DNA of 64,000 bases, from NCBI RefSeq assembly GCF_026626705.1, contig NZ_JAPNKC010000001.1, forward strand, positions 2,232,001 through 2,296,000. The letters are read 5' to 3'. This document shows positions 1 through 8,682 of this stretch, piece by piece. Position 1 is the first letter of the stretch. Every line of letters begins with the position of its first letter. A model generated the notes under the pieces. That model did not search any database. It saw only the letters and a program-made list of their open reading frames with translations, and was not told the origin of the DNA. The DNA is from Pyxidicoccus sp. MSG2. GTDB taxonomy: Bacteria; Myxococcota; Myxococcia; Myxococcales; Myxococcaceae. Position numbers and translations under genes: made by a program.

Positions 1-1496
1 GCGGGGAGCGCGGCGGGCCCGCGGCGATGCGGAAAGATGGCCACGTACTCGGAGGGCTCGAAGCGCTCCACGCGCCGCCGGTAGGTGAAGGTGAAGCCCG
101 GCCAGAGGGTGGAGTTGCGCCCCGTGGCGTCCAGGTACCAGCTCACGCAGCCGCCCCGCATCCACACCGTCCCGGACATGCGCGTGTCGAGCTGCTGGTT
201 GAAGTCGGCCTGGGCCTCGGGCGTGGGCTCCACCGCGGCCAGGCCCCGGCCCTCCAGGTAGCGCAGCGCGCCGAGCACGTGGTCAATCTGGCTCTCAATC
301 ATCAGGATGACGGAGGTGTGGCCCAGCCCCGTGTTGGGCCCCAGCAGCATGAAGAGGTTGGGGAAGCCGCTGACGGTGGTGCCCAGGTGCGCCTTCATGG
401 TGCCGCCCCACGCCTCCACCAGCGAGCGCCCGTCGCGCCCGTGGATGTGGCGGGCGATGGGCATGTCCGTCACCTGGAAGCCGGTGCCGAAGATGATGGC
501 GTCCACGGCGTGCTCGGTGCCGTCCGCCGTGACGATGGCGTGCTCGCGCACCTCGCGGATGCCGTCGGTGATGATGTCGACATTCGGCTGGGAGAGCACG
601 GGCAGGTAGTCATCCGAGACGAGGACGCGCTTGCACCCCAGGGTGTACTTCGGCGTCACCTTCGCGCGCAGCACCGGGTCGGGGACGGAGCGCGCCAGAT
701 GCCTGAGCGCGCGCCGCTGGGCCAGCTCCAGAATCCACGGGTGCATGAAGCCGAGCGCCATCAACTCGCGCAGCGCGTAGATGGCGCCGCGTAGCAGGCG
801 CTGCGCACCCGGCAGGCGCTGGTACAGCCGCCGCATCCGCTCGCTGATGGGGCGGTCCATCCTGGGCATCACCCAGGGCGGGGTGCGCTGGAAGAGGAGC
901 AGCCGGCCCACCTGCGGTTGGATGGCCGGGACGAACTGGATGGCCGAGGCCCCTGTACCGATGACGGCCACCCGCCGGCCCGCGAGCGCGTAGCCAGAAT
1001 CCCACCGCGCCGAGTGCATCACCTTGCCCTGGAAGCGCGCCAGGCCGGGCAGGTTGGGAATGGCGGGCTCGCTCAGGCCCCCCACCGCGGAGATGAAGAC
1101 GTCCGCGGTGTAGGGGCCCTCGGACGTCTGGAGATGCCAGCGCTGCTGCGCGTCATCCCACCGGGCCTCCTGGAGGGCGTGGTGGAAGCGCACGTGCGGC
1201 CGGATGCCGAAGCGGTCCGCGCAGTCGCGCAGGTAGGCTTGGATTTCCCCCTGCGGCGAGAAGGCCCGGGACCAGGCCGGGTTGGGCGCGAAGGAGAACG
1301 AGTAGAGGTGGGACTGCACATCGCACGCGCAGCCCGGGTACGCGTTGTCACGCCAGACGCCACCCACGTCGTGGGAGCGCTCGAAGATGACGAAGTCCTG
1401 GAGCCCGGACTGCTTGAGGCGAATGGCCATGCCGAGGCCGCCGAAGCCACTTCCCGCGATGGCGATGTGGAAGTGGGGGGGACGTCGCGTGGGCAC
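1..1496 (-). CDS. Baeyer-Villiger-type flavin monooxygenase (3' end outside window)
   Basis: FAD- and NADPH-dependent monooxygenase that would insert oxygen next to a ketone or oxidise a related soft centre in the cytoplasm. Seen: an N-terminal FAD Rossmann motif GSGFGG; the full BVMO fingerprint FQGKVMHSARWD (F-x-G-x3-H-x3-W-D); and a second nucleotide-binding motif GTGASA. About 498 codons lie in the window without a stop, close to the usual family length, so only a few residues are missing. The start is a GTG at 1494-1496, preceded on the coding strand by GGGAGG five bases away. An upstream ATG near 1528 belongs to another frame. It is transcribed divergently from the FBP-domain gene at 1708. 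The substrate cannot be told from the sequence. Family membership is firm, the exact reaction is inference. Confidence 0.88.
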   Translation of the reverse strand, partial: MPTRRPPHFHIAIAGSGFGGLGMAIRLKQSGLQDFVIFERSHDVGGVWRDNAYPGCACDVQSHLYSFSFAPNPAWSRAFSPQGEIQAYLRDCADRFGIRPHVRFHHALQEARWDDAQQRWHLQTSEGPYTADVFISAVGGLSEPAIPNLPGLARFQGKVMHSARWDSGYALAGRRVAVIGTGASAIQFVPAIQPQVGRLLLFQRTPPWVMPRMDRPISERMRRLYQRLPGAQRLLRGAIYALRELMALGFMHPWILELAQRRALRHLARSVPDPVLRAKVTPKYTLGCKRVLVSDDYLPVLSQPNVDIITDGIREVREHAIVTADGTEHAVDAIIFGTGFQVTDMPIARHIHGRDGRSLVEAWGGTMKAHLGTTVSGFPNLFMLLGPNTGLGHTSVILMIESQIDHVLGALRYLEGRGLAAVEPTPEAQADFNQQLDTRMSGTVWMRGGCVSWYLDATGRNSTLWPGFTFTYRRRVERFEPSEYVAIFPHRRGPAALP

Positions 1497-1707
1497 TGGA
1501 ACCTCCCGGGGGAACAGGGGGCGCCCATGCTACAGGAGGGCGCATTGAAGCGGGATGCGTCGAACTGGAAATATGACGCATGGGCGACGGGTGGCCGGGC
1601 TCCCTCGAGGCCGGGGGCTCGGGCGGGGCGAGGCCCGGCTGCTTCGCCGGTTCGGGTGGATATGGTGGGGGGCGCCTGTTAGTGCAGGCGTTCGCCAAGG
1701 AGTCGCC
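1497..1707. promoter_or_regulatory. Divergent intergenic region with an inverted repeat
   Basis: This is the only stretch of about 200 bases here without a gene, between the divergent BVMO and FBP genes. It holds an inverted repeat ATGCGTC-N13-GACGCAT at 1555-1581. The repeat overlaps a weak plus-strand promoter candidate (TTGAAG at 1545, AAATAT at 1569, spacer 18). The AT-rich pocket inside the repeat arms is unusual for this DNA. A regulator site is inferred; no cognate regulator is adjacent. Confidence 0.35.
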
Positions 1708-2184
1708 GTGTTTCGATTCGAGAACGACCGGGCGCTCATCGAGTCCTTCCGCTCGCGAGACCGCCGGGTCATCGAGATGCCCGAGGGCATCACCTTCCCG
1801 CTCTTCGTCCGGGACTACCTCGCCTGGACGGAGACGTCCGGCGCGCGCGTGTACCTCATCTTCTCCGCGCCCGGCAGCCGCAAGCCCATTGGCATCATCT
1901 TCCGCCGCGAGCCGCCCGGCGGGGAGCCGACCTACCGCATGTGCGAGTGGTGCCACAGCTACGGCTCGTCCAGCGAGGTGGGCATGCTCACCACCGACGT
2001 GGACAACAAGCGCCGCGTCGGCGTGACGCTCTGCAATGACCTGCGCTGCAAGGAGAAGCTGGAGGACGCGGCGGACCGCTCCGGACGCCACCCGCTCCAG
2101 TTCCTGGAGCAGCTCAACGCGCGCATGTTCCGCTTCGCACACGAGGCGCTCGGCATCGAGTCCCCGCCGCAGCCCGCGGTGTAG
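1708..2184 (+). CDS. FBP (EF-G-binding, treble-clef) domain protein
   Basis: Small (158 aa) protein resembling the C-terminal treble-clef zinc-finger domain of FusB-type EF-G-binding proteins. The first half (MFRFENDRALIESF...) is mixed alpha/beta. The second half carries a CEWC pair followed some 30 residues later by CNDLRC, giving the four zinc ligands. In staphylococci this fold binds elongation factor G and rescues it from fusidic acid; whether that applies here is inference. The GTG start at 1708 is preserved because AAGGAG lies five bases upstream. In-frame starts further upstream lack a ribosome binding site and encode arginine/glycine-rich low-quality sequence. It is probably cytoplasmic and monocistronic, followed 158 bases later by a hydrolase gene. 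Confidence 0.75.
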   Translation: MFRFENDRALIESFRSRDRRVIEMPEGITFPLFVRDYLAWTETSGARVYLIFSAPGSRKPIGIIFRREPPGGEPTYRMCEWCHSYGSSSEVGMLTTDVDNKRRVGVTLCNDLRCKEKLEDAADRSGRHPLQFLEQLNARMFRFAHEALGIESPPQPAV

Positions 2185-2342
2185 TCGCGTTGCACGCGGC
2201 GGGACGCTCATGCGGCGTCTCCCGCTGTCGTGCCGCGAAGCAGTTTGGCAAGAAAGAACAAAGCTATCAACGGCTTGCGGCCTGCCGTACTCCCCTGACC
2301 CGACCGGGACGTTCCGTCCAGGGTTGCTCGGAGGAGTCACGC

Positions 2343-3122
2343 ATGAACGCACCGTCCGTCTCGCGCACGGCCACCGTCGAAGGCATGCAGCTGCACTACC
2401 GGGTGTGGGGGGAAGGGCCTCCGCTCGTGTTGCTGCACGGCTTCACCGGCGCGGGCGAGGACTGGAGGCATGCCTTCGACCTCGACGCGCTCGCGGCGCG
2501 GTACCAGCTCATCGTGCCGGACCTGCGCGGCCATGGGCGGAGCAACAACCCGGAGGACACCTTCACCGTGCGCCAGTGCGCGACGGATGTGCTCGCGCTG
2601 CTGGACTCCCTGGGCATCTCGCGCTTCCGCGCCGTGGGCCTGAGCCTGGGTGGCAACACGCTCCTGCACATCGCCACGCGGGTGCCTGCGCGCGTGGAGC
2701 GGATGGTCATCGTGTCGAGCCCGCCCTACTACCCCGCCCAGGCCCGCCGCATCATGGCCCTGCTGACGGAGGAGACGCGGACGCCGGCCGAGTGGGCCGA
2801 AATGCGCGCGCGGCACGCGCTGGGGGATGAGCAGATTCGCGCGCTGTGGCGACATGGGCGTGGCTTCGCGGACAGCTACGACGACATGAACTTCACGCCG
2901 CCGTACCTGGCCACCATCACCGCGCCCACGCTCATCGTGTACGGCGACCGTGATCCGCTCTACCCCGTGGAGCTGGGGCTGGAGCTGTACCGCGCCATTC
3001 CCCAGTCACGCCTGTGGGTGGTTCCCGGAGGGGGACATGGCCCCATCTTCCTGGAGCACCGAGCCGCCTTCGCACAGACGGCGCTCGCGTTCCTCGGCGA
3101 GGACGCCGCCCTACCCGCTTGA
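2343..3122 (+). CDS. Alpha/beta hydrolase
   Basis: 259-aa alpha/beta-hydrolase-fold enzyme. Seen: oxyanion-region HGF (LLHGFTG); a DLRGHGRS strand-turn; nucleophile elbow GLSLGG with the catalytic serine; acid residue in YGDRDPLYP; and the catalytic histidine in GGGHGPIF. All three triad members are therefore present. The family includes esterases, lipases, haloalkane dehalogenases and epoxide hydrolases, and nothing here fixes the substrate. No signal peptide, so cytoplasmic. The ATG start has GGAGG about nine bases upstream, better than the alternatives 50 codons earlier. It stands alone between the FBP gene and the 3.3-4.7 kb cassette. Confidence 0.85.
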   Translation: MNAPSVSRTATVEGMQLHYRVWGEGPPLVLLHGFTGAGEDWRHAFDLDALAARYQLIVPDLRGHGRSNNPEDTFTVRQCATDVLALLDSLGISRFRAVGLSLGGNTLLHIATRVPARVERMVIVSSPPYYPAQARRIMALLTEETRTPAEWAEMRARHALGDEQIRALWRHGRGFADSYDDMNFTPPYLATITAPTLIVYGDRDPLYPVELGLELYRAIPQSRLWVVPGGGHGPIFLEHRAAFAQTALAFLGEDAALPA

Positions 3123-3167
3123 TGGGCCCTTCACGCCGGACCACGAGCGACACGTGAAGTCACGCGA

Positions 3168-3189
3168 TGCGTCAAGCCACCTTGACGCA
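3168..3189. repeat. Perfect 9-bp inverted repeat upstream of the 3267 gene
   Basis: TGCGTCAAG and CTTGACGCA face each other across a CCAC loop. A second CTTGACG copy follows at 3197, in the position of a -35 box (TTGACG at 3198-3203), though no good -10 follows. There is no T-run, so it is more likely an operator or leader hairpin than an intrinsic terminator. A shorter repeat GGGAA-TT-TTCCC lies just before the ribosome binding site of the 3267 gene. Confidence 0.4.
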
Positions 3190-3266
3190 CCCCTACCTTG
3201 ACGCCCTCCCGACATCTGCATCAGGATTTCGACAGTAACGTGGGAATTTTCCCATGAGGGGGAAAC

Positions 3267-4136
3267 ATGTCGAACTGGTTTGACGATGTGATGCCGCAGG
3301 GGGAGGGCGAGGCGACGGTCGAGACGGTTCCAGCCGGAGCCCGCAATCCCAACCGAGCCGATGATCCGCGCTACTACACCGTGGAACCGGAGCCTGGGGC
3401 ACAGGGTCGCCGCCGGGCTCCCACCCGGCCGCCTCCGGAGGACCGCGGCGACTTCTTCTCGGGCAACGACGTGACGGCGGATCCCTTCAGCGCCGCCCAG
3501 CCCGCCAGGGAGCCCATGGACGCGCATGAGCCCGAGCCTCGCGGCCGCCGGCCGGGGCAGAGGCTTCCGCCCCGGCATCCGCCGGAGCGGTCGCCGGACG
3601 AGATGCGCTCCTTCCTGAGCGAGGAAGGCCCCTCGCTTCCAGCCCTCCGGGAGCGGATGGGCCTGCCGCCGCTCCCTGAGCAGGGAGACTTCGCGGGTGG
3701 CGACGAGGCGGCGGAGGCCTTCACCGAGGAGGCGCCGCAGGGGGACGCGGGGGACGGCGGGTTCTTCACCGCCGAGAACGACCCGTTCGAGGTGCCCGTC
3801 ATGGCCGGCATCGAGGCGGACCCCCACCAGCAGCGCCGGAACGAGATGTACGACAAGCTCGACAAGGTCGCGGGCGACATCGCCGCCGTCGGAACCATGG
3901 TGGGCACCGTCAATCCCGCGGTCGGGAAGGGCATTGCCGTCGCCGGCGCGGGCCTCCGGGTCGGGAATGAAATCGGCCGCAAGGTGGGCGCCGTCATCGA
4001 TGACGCCTACGACCGCGACGATGCCAACCGTCAGCGGTGGCACGAGCAGGACCTCGACCGCATGAAGAACCAGAAGGCGCGGGAGAAGATCAACAAGACG
4101 ACGCCGCGCGGCCACAACAAGATCACCGAGGACTGA
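3267..4136 (+). CDS. Hypothetical protein with disordered N-terminus and glycine-rich hydrophobic segment
   Basis: 289 aa, family not recognised. Residues 1-180 are rich in proline, glutamate, arginine and glycine and are probably disordered. Residues about 190-235 form a glycine/alanine-rich stretch (DIAAVGTMVGTVNPAVG, then GIAVAGAGLRVG) that looks like a glycine-zipper or membrane-inserting hairpin. The tail (about 240-289) is strongly charged and lysine-rich (KNQKAREKINK). No signal peptide. A strong GAGGGGGAAAC precedes the ATG. It is first in a tight three-gene unit (five-base gap to the next gene, whose end overlaps the third). The order of a disordered and membrane-seeking protein, a zinc ribbon and a PH-like fold suggests a complex, possibly an effector with accessory proteins, but that is speculation. 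Confidence 0.7.
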   Translation: MSNWFDDVMPQGEGEATVETVPAGARNPNRADDPRYYTVEPEPGAQGRRRAPTRPPPEDRGDFFSGNDVTADPFSAAQPAREPMDAHEPEPRGRRPGQRLPPRHPPERSPDEMRSFLSEEGPSLPALRERMGLPPLPEQGDFAGGDEAAEAFTEEAPQGDAGDGGFFTAENDPFEVPVMAGIEADPHQQRRNEMYDKLDKVAGDIAAVGTMVGTVNPAVGKGIAVAGAGLRVGNEIGRKVGAVIDDAYDRDDANRQRWHEQDLDRMKNQKAREKINKTTPRGHNKITED

Positions 4137-4141
4137 GCGAC

Positions 4142-4378
4142 ATGCCCATTCGTCCGGACCCGGCAAAGAACAACGAGAAGACGGTCTTCTGCATCAACTG
4201 CCCTGGCGTGATCCTCAACCTGGCCAACTGCCGGTTCACCATCGAACCCGATGAGGGCTACGAGGAGGACCTGCCGCTCCCGTTCTTCGCGGCGTCCTGC
4301 ATGAAGTGTGGCTACACGGAACTGTACCGGGACGGCTACCTCTTCCAGAGCAACCGCCCAGCGGAGAAGACCCGATGA
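4142..4378 (+). CDS. Small zinc-ribbon-like protein
   Basis: 78 aa. Two cysteine pairs, CINC near residue 18 and CMKC near residue 52, are spaced as in a four-cysteine zinc ribbon. Between them lies a hydrophobic strand-rich segment and an acidic loop (EPDEGYEEDLPLP). No membrane segment and no enzyme motif. Start ATG lies five bases after the stop of the upstream gene and its last codons overlap the start of the next gene (ATGA). This implies translational coupling and a shared function. Likely a structural or adaptor protein. The zinc-binding claim rests only on cysteine spacing. Confidence 0.68.
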   Translation: MPIRPDPAKNNEKTVFCINCPGVILNLANCRFTIEPDEGYEEDLPLPFFAASCMKCGYTELYRDGYLFQSNRPAEKTR

Positions 4379-4746
4379 CACAGGTGATTCTGGGACCCGG
4401 CGAGGCCGTGAAGAAGCAGGCCATCGCCAAGACACGCAAACCGAACGAGACCTTCTACTGGGACTACCTGGCGACGATGACGAACAAGCGCATCTTCGCC
4501 GAGGACCAGCTTGGAACCTTGATCTTCAACTTCTACCTCAAGGACATCGACCGGGCGGAAGTCCACAAGAGCTTCTGGAAGGGCAACAGCGTCCACCTCA
4601 TCCTGCGCAACGGCAATGACTTCATGTTCAAGCTCATGAAGGACAACATCAACGTCGATGAAGTCGCGACGCAGGTCTGGGTGAACACCATCAACCAGGT
4701 CCAGCTCGTCATGAAGAATCAGGTGCCGCAGACGCCCATGCGGTAG
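4375..4746 (+). CDS. PH/GRAM-like small protein
   Basis: 123 aa. The sequence alternates short beta strands with aromatic positions (ETFYWDYLATMTNKRIF, FNFYLKDIDRAEV, NSVHLILRNGNDFMFKL) and ends in an amphipathic helix (VDEVATQVWVNTINQVQ). This resembles bacterial PH-like or GRAM-like domains, which act as binding modules rather than enzymes. The ATG overlaps the previous stop by four bases, so it is the last gene of the 3267-4746 unit. It ends 44 bases before the convergent stop at 4790, with no clear terminator hairpin between. Family assignment is a fold-level guess. Confidence 0.65.
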   Translation: MTQVILGPGEAVKKQAIAKTRKPNETFYWDYLATMTNKRIFAEDQLGTLIFNFYLKDIDRAEVHKSFWKGNSVHLILRNGNDFMFKLMKDNINVDEVATQVWVNTINQVQLVMKNQVPQTPMR

Positions 4747-4789
4747 CAACCGCCGTCAGCTGAAAGCACCCCGGTGCGGCCCGTTCAGG

Positions 4790-5380
4790 TCAGTGTGCCC
4801 AGAAACGGTCCAGCGCGGTCCGCACCGGGTTGTCCATGCCCGGCTCCTCGAACACCGACTCCACGGCCTCCAGGAAGGCCCTCACCGCCGAGCGCTGTGC
4901 GGCATCCAGCGCACGGGTGAAGGCCTGGAACCCTCCGGCCCGCTCGTGCTCCATGGCCTGCCACTGCGCGGCGCTCCGGCCGCCCGGCGGTGGCCCGCTG
5001 GAGGGCTCCGGGGCGGTGAGCACGGACACCGCCGACTCCAGCACCGCGAACGACACCGGGTCCAAGGTCTCGGTGAGGAACGCGGTGAGGTACGCGGGCA
5101 GGTAGTACGCGAGCGCCTCCGGCGTGAGGTGCCGCAGGGCCACCCCCGCCATGCCCCACCCGAGCAGGGTGGGACCCGCGAGGCGCTTCCATGGAGCGCC
5201 CGCGAAGAAGCGGGACACGCCCGCCGCCTCCGGGTCTTCGTGTCGGTGTGCCTTGCCCGCCGGGTCATGCCACTGGCCCCCCCGGACCACGACCCCGCCC
5301 TTCGGAAAGGGCCGGTCCGGGAAGGCGCCCTGGAGCTCCGCCAGCGCCAACTGCACCTTCGCGGAGTCCAGTGTCACCAT
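4790..5380 (-). CDS. Putative immunity-type protein
   Basis: 196 aa, mostly helical, no signal peptide or membrane helix. It contains LRHLTPEALAYYLPAYL, a pattern I associate with DUF6714-like proteins in toxin/immunity loci, but I cannot confirm the family. The ATG at 5380 shares its first base with the TGA stop of the upstream gene (TGATG). No Shine-Dalgarno sequence is visible, so its translation probably depends on ribosomes finishing the upstream reading frame. An ATG 11 codons earlier would lie inside the upstream gene. A cytoplasmic protein made only when the preceding exported protein with a toxin-like tail is made fits an immunity role. That role is inferred from position and tail type, not from homology. 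Confidence 0.65.
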   Translation of the reverse strand: MVTLDSAKVQLALAELQGAFPDRPFPKGGVVVRGGQWHDPAGKAHRHEDPEAAGVSRFFAGAPWKRLAGPTLLGWGMAGVALRHLTPEALAYYLPAYLTAFLTETLDPVSFAVLESAVSVLTAPEPSSGPPPGGRSAAQWQAMEHERAGGFQAFTRALDAAQRSAVRAFLEAVESVFEEPGMDNPVRTALDRFWAH

Positions 5381-8300
5381 CAGAGGGGGCACCCGTTGGT
5401 CGCCAGACGGCACTCGCAGACAGTCACGCGCTCGTAGGCGATGACCTCCTCATTGTAGTGCGTCGTGTTGCCACCACGGAAGCACGTGGTGTTCACCGCG
5501 CTGCGCGCCAGTGCACACCGCAGGTTCCGGTCCTTGGCCGCCTGCAACGCCACGCAGTCGGCTCCGCGCACGGGGTACGGCCGGCAGCTCGGCGCGCCAT
5601 GGCACTCCGTGTCCACCACGGCCTGCAACGCCAGGTGCTGCGCGTAGGTGCAGTCGCCCGGAGGCGTCATCCCGTTGCCAGGGAAGGAAGGCGACGGCCC
5701 GGCGAAGGCGGGAGTCGCCCCCAGTCCCAGGAGTAGCAGCAGTGCCGCCAGCGCGGGCTTCGCCGCCGCTCCCGCCGCGGGAGCCAGGGCCGGCAGGGAG
5801 GCAATCAGCAGGACGATGGCGATGATGATGATGGCGATGAGGATGATTTCGAAGATGGGCACGCGCACCGGCTCGCGCTTCCGGTCCGGGTCGCACGGGT
5901 CATCCGAGCCGCCATTCAGACCGCCGTTGATGAGGTAGGCGGCCGCCCCCGAGTCCGGGTCCTCGATGATGTAGCCCACGCCCTTCCAGTTGCCGTGCAC
6001 CGGCGCGCGCTCGGACACCATGACGTGCTTGCCTGCCAGCACCGCGTCGTAGATCTCCCCCTCGATGTCCGCCGGGAGGTTCAGCCGCGGGGCGATGTCG
6101 TCGTAGTTCTCCGAAGTGATGCGGTAGATGGGAATCTGCTGCTGGTTGGCGTCCTTCAGCAACTGCACCGCCGACACGCCCGAGCCCTGCTCCCGCTTGA
6201 AGAGCGAGTCGAACGTCCTGCCCTCCAGCAGCGAGCCGAACGTGCCCGTCAGCCGGAAGACCTCCGTCGTGCTCCCGTTCGCCCGGTCCACCGCCGCAAT
6301 CAACGAGCGCGCCACATCCATCTGCCGCGACACGTACGAGCCGGTGCGGGGGATGCCGAAGAAGTAGCCCACCTGCAGCGGCACGGAGAACAGGCCGATG
6401 GACGGCATGCGCATCACCAGCGCGTTGCGCGTGGACGCCACCACCTCGTTCAGCGCGTCGTACTGGGCCCAGTAGTACAGCGCCACCGTGTGCAGGTTCT
6501 CCGCCGCCGTGTTCGAGGGCCCCTGGGTGAAGCGCCGGTGAATCATCTCCTGCGTGACGCCCTGGCCGTTGATGCCGAACACCATCTCCTCGCCCGCCGT
6601 CACCTCGAACTCCTCCGGCCCGCTGCCCGGGTCTCCCGGCGAGAGGAACCGCGCCTCCCAGGTCTGCTCCGTGCCCATGGGGCTCGCGGGGCCCTGCGCC
6701 TGGTCCACGCCGTCCACCTGCACCACCGGGCGCACGTGAATCTGGTACAGCGGCAGGCTGTCGCCGGGGCTGCTCCGGTAGCTCGCCAGCACCGCGGCGT
6801 CCGCCGCCGTCGCGGGCGCGTACGTCACGCCCAGCCGCTTGCCCGCCAGCGAGGGCAGGTCCACCGTCCAGGTGAGCGAGGACTCCCCCACGGCCCGGTC
6901 GAAGGCGGACGCGTACAGCGTGAGCTCCACGCGGTGGCGCAGGCCGTCCGGCAACCGGTTGAAGCTGTTCGTGCGGGCCACCACCCGGTTGGGGAGCGCC
7001 CCGGCCAGCACGCTGCCCGTCTCGGGGATGATGACGCGCGCGCCGGTGAACTCGGACACGCTGCGCTGGGTGCCGAACTGGAACTCGATGTCCGCGCGCA
7101 TCTTCAGCGTCCACGCGTCATACGCGGCCTGGTCCAGGCCGGTGAAGGAGCCCGTCTGCAGGTCCTCCGTCGCCGTCGCCATGATTTGCGCCGCCGCCGC
7201 GTCCACCCCGACGGGGACCGCCGCCTTCAGGTCCACCGGCGTGGTGAACGTGTACTGTTTGAAGGACGCATCCATCGCCACCCAGGAGTCCGGCTCCTTG
7301 TTGATGGCGCCGCGCGAGGGCACGAAGTCCACCAGCGCCTCCACCCACACGTGCTCCATCCGGATGCTCCGGATGGCGCCGCCCTGGGCCAGCGCGACGT
7401 TGGGGATGCCGCCCTGCCCCATGAGCTGCTGCGCCGCCTCCGGCCGCGTGACGCCGCCCACCCAGTTCATCACCTGGCTGGCCGGCACCTCGATGGTGCC
7501 GTAGACGTAGCGCGCGGGGATGCCGGCGGCCCGGTACAGGGCAATCAGTAGACTCGACGTGTCGAAGGCATTGCCCCGCCGGTTCAGCAGCGTCAGGTCG
7601 CTGCCCTGGAGCGAACCGTAGCTGGGCACCCACTGGATGTTGTTGCGGACCCAGTTGTAGATCTCCACCGGGTTGTTGTTCAGGCTGGCCGCGAGGTCGC
7701 GGATGGGCTGGGTGAGCTGCACGTCCTCCGTCGCCGCCAGCGCCTCCGGGGGCACCGGCACCGCCAGCGAGGCCTGGGCGTCGGCACCCGCTGACCTGCC
7801 GAGAGCGCCCGCCGCGCGGCGCCCCGCATCCTCCGTCCCGGCCAGCGACGCGGGGAAGGCCTCGGGGGTGGTGGCCGGCTCGCGCACCGTCGCGTCGGGG
7901 GCGCGGAAGGGCAGCTTGTCCAGCCGGGCCCGCTGATGCATGCGGCCCTGTGGGTTCTTCTCGAAGAAGGCGGCCACCTGCTCCACCGCCGCGGCGCGCT
8001 CCGCCGGCTGGTTCGCGTCATCCGCGCGGGCCAGCCGCGCCGACAACTGCTGGAGCTGCGCCTGCCGGGCCCGGGCCTGCTTCAGCGCCGCCCGGTGCCG
8101 CTCCAGCACCACGGGCGGCAGCTTCTGCGCCTTCAGCTCGCGCTCGGCGGCCTGGAACGAGGACTCCACCGCCGCCCCCGACGACACCGCCTCCGCCAGC
8201 TGCGTTCGGAGCGCCTTCACGTCCTGCGCTCCCGGCCGCACGCCGCGAGCCACGGGCCGCGCCAGCTTCGCGCGCTCCGCCACCGCGACGAGCCGCTGGC

Positions 8301-8595
8301 CGTATTGCTCCTCCGCCGTGGGCACGGGCCGCTTCAGCGCGTCGACCTCGCACCGGTTGGCCCCCGCGCCCGGGGACGCGAGGGGCGACAGGAAGGGCAC
8401 CGGCGCGGCCGGGCCCGACGGCACCGCGCCGTGAGCCAGGCGCTGCGCCCGCGCCGCCGCCAGGCGCATGGCCGGCTGTGCCGCCGCGGCCATGGGCTGG
8501 AGCGAGAGGACGACCATCGCCACCGTGACCGTTACCGAGATGCCCTGCATCCATCCGTTGGGACGGTGGGGCGCTGCTTCAAGAGGTGCCTGCAT
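5380..8595 (-). CDS. Exported transglutaminase-fold protein with cysteine-rich toxin-like C-terminus
   Basis: About 1,071 aa. Order: export signal in residues 1-42 (hydrophobic core then AAAAQPA); alanine/arginine-rich helical region to about 290; transglutaminase-like core from about 305 to 460; long beta-rich region; transmembrane or pre-toxin segment near 900-955 (ILIAIIIIAIVLLIA, then LLLLLGLGATPAFA); and a 95-residue tail with about ten cysteines (CTYAQHLALQAVVDTEC ... CALARSAVNTTC). In the core, the usual catalytic cysteine is alanine (A343, RGNAFD), while histidine (MEHVWVEA) and aspartate (VAMDASF) remain. The core is therefore probably not a working transglutaminase. The tail resembles polymorphic toxin tips of the Ntox16/DUF6310 kind as I remember them. 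The start was chosen for AGGA seven bases upstream; ATGs at 8616 and 8637 are alternatives. Confidence 0.78.
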   Translation of the reverse strand: MQAPLEAAPHRPNGWMQGISVTVTVAMVVLSLQPMAAAAQPAMRLAAARAQRLAHGAVPSGPAAPVPFLSPLASPGAGANRCEVDALKRPVPTAEEQYGQRLVAVAERAKLARPVARGVRPGAQDVKALRTQLAEAVSSGAAVESSFQAAERELKAQKLPPVVLERHRAALKQARARQAQLQQLSARLARADDANQPAERAAAVEQVAAFFEKNPQGRMHQRARLDKLPFRAPDATVREPATTPEAFPASLAGTEDAGRRAAGALGRSAGADAQASLAVPVPPEALAATEDVQLTQPIRDLAASLNNNPVEIYNWVRNNIQWVPSYGSLQGSDLTLLNRRGNAFDTSSLLIALYRAAGIPARYVYGTIEVPASQVMNWVGGVTRPEAAQQLMGQGGIPNVALAQGGAIRSIRMEHVWVEALVDFVPSRGAINKEPDSWVAMDASFKQYTFTTPVDLKAAVPVGVDAAAAQIMATATEDLQTGSFTGLDQAAYDAWTLKMRADIEFQFGTQRSVSEFTGARVIIPETGSVLAGALPNRVVARTNSFNRLPDGLRHRVELTLYASAFDRAVGESSLTWTVDLPSLAGKRLGVTYAPATAADAAVLASYRSSPGDSLPLYQIHVRPVVQVDGVDQAQGPASPMGTEQTWEARFLSPGDPGSGPEEFEVTAGEEMVFGINGQGVTQEMIHRRFTQGPSNTAAENLHTVALYYWAQYDALNEVVASTRNALVMRMPSIGLFSVPLQVGYFFGIPRTGSYVSRQMDVARSLIAAVDRANGSTTEVFRLTGTFGSLLEGRTFDSLFKREQGSGVSAVQLLKDANQQQIPIYRITSENYDDIAPRLNLPADIEGEIYDAVLAGKHVMVSERAPVHGNWKGVGYIIEDPDSGAAAYLINGGLNGGSDDPCDPDRKREPVRVPIFEIILIAIIIIAIVLLIASLPALAPAAGAAAKPALAALLLLLGLGATPAFAGPSPSFPGNGMTPPGDCTYAQHLALQAVVDTECHGAPSCRPYPVRGADCVALQAAKDRNLRCALARSAVNTTCFRGGNTTHYNEEVIAYERVTVCECRLATNGCPL

Positions 8596-8682
8596 GACGG
8601 ATTCCTGCCCCCTCATGTCCCCCGAAGGGGACATCAATCCATGACTTGGTTGGCCTGTGGTTCCAGTCGCGACGAGACCGAC

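Noticed and set aside
1348..2352. Minus-strand open frame across the BVMO/FBP intergenic and FBP gene
   Set aside because: It covers the FBP gene, whose zinc motifs and strong RBS are on the plus strand, and contains no recognisable domain.
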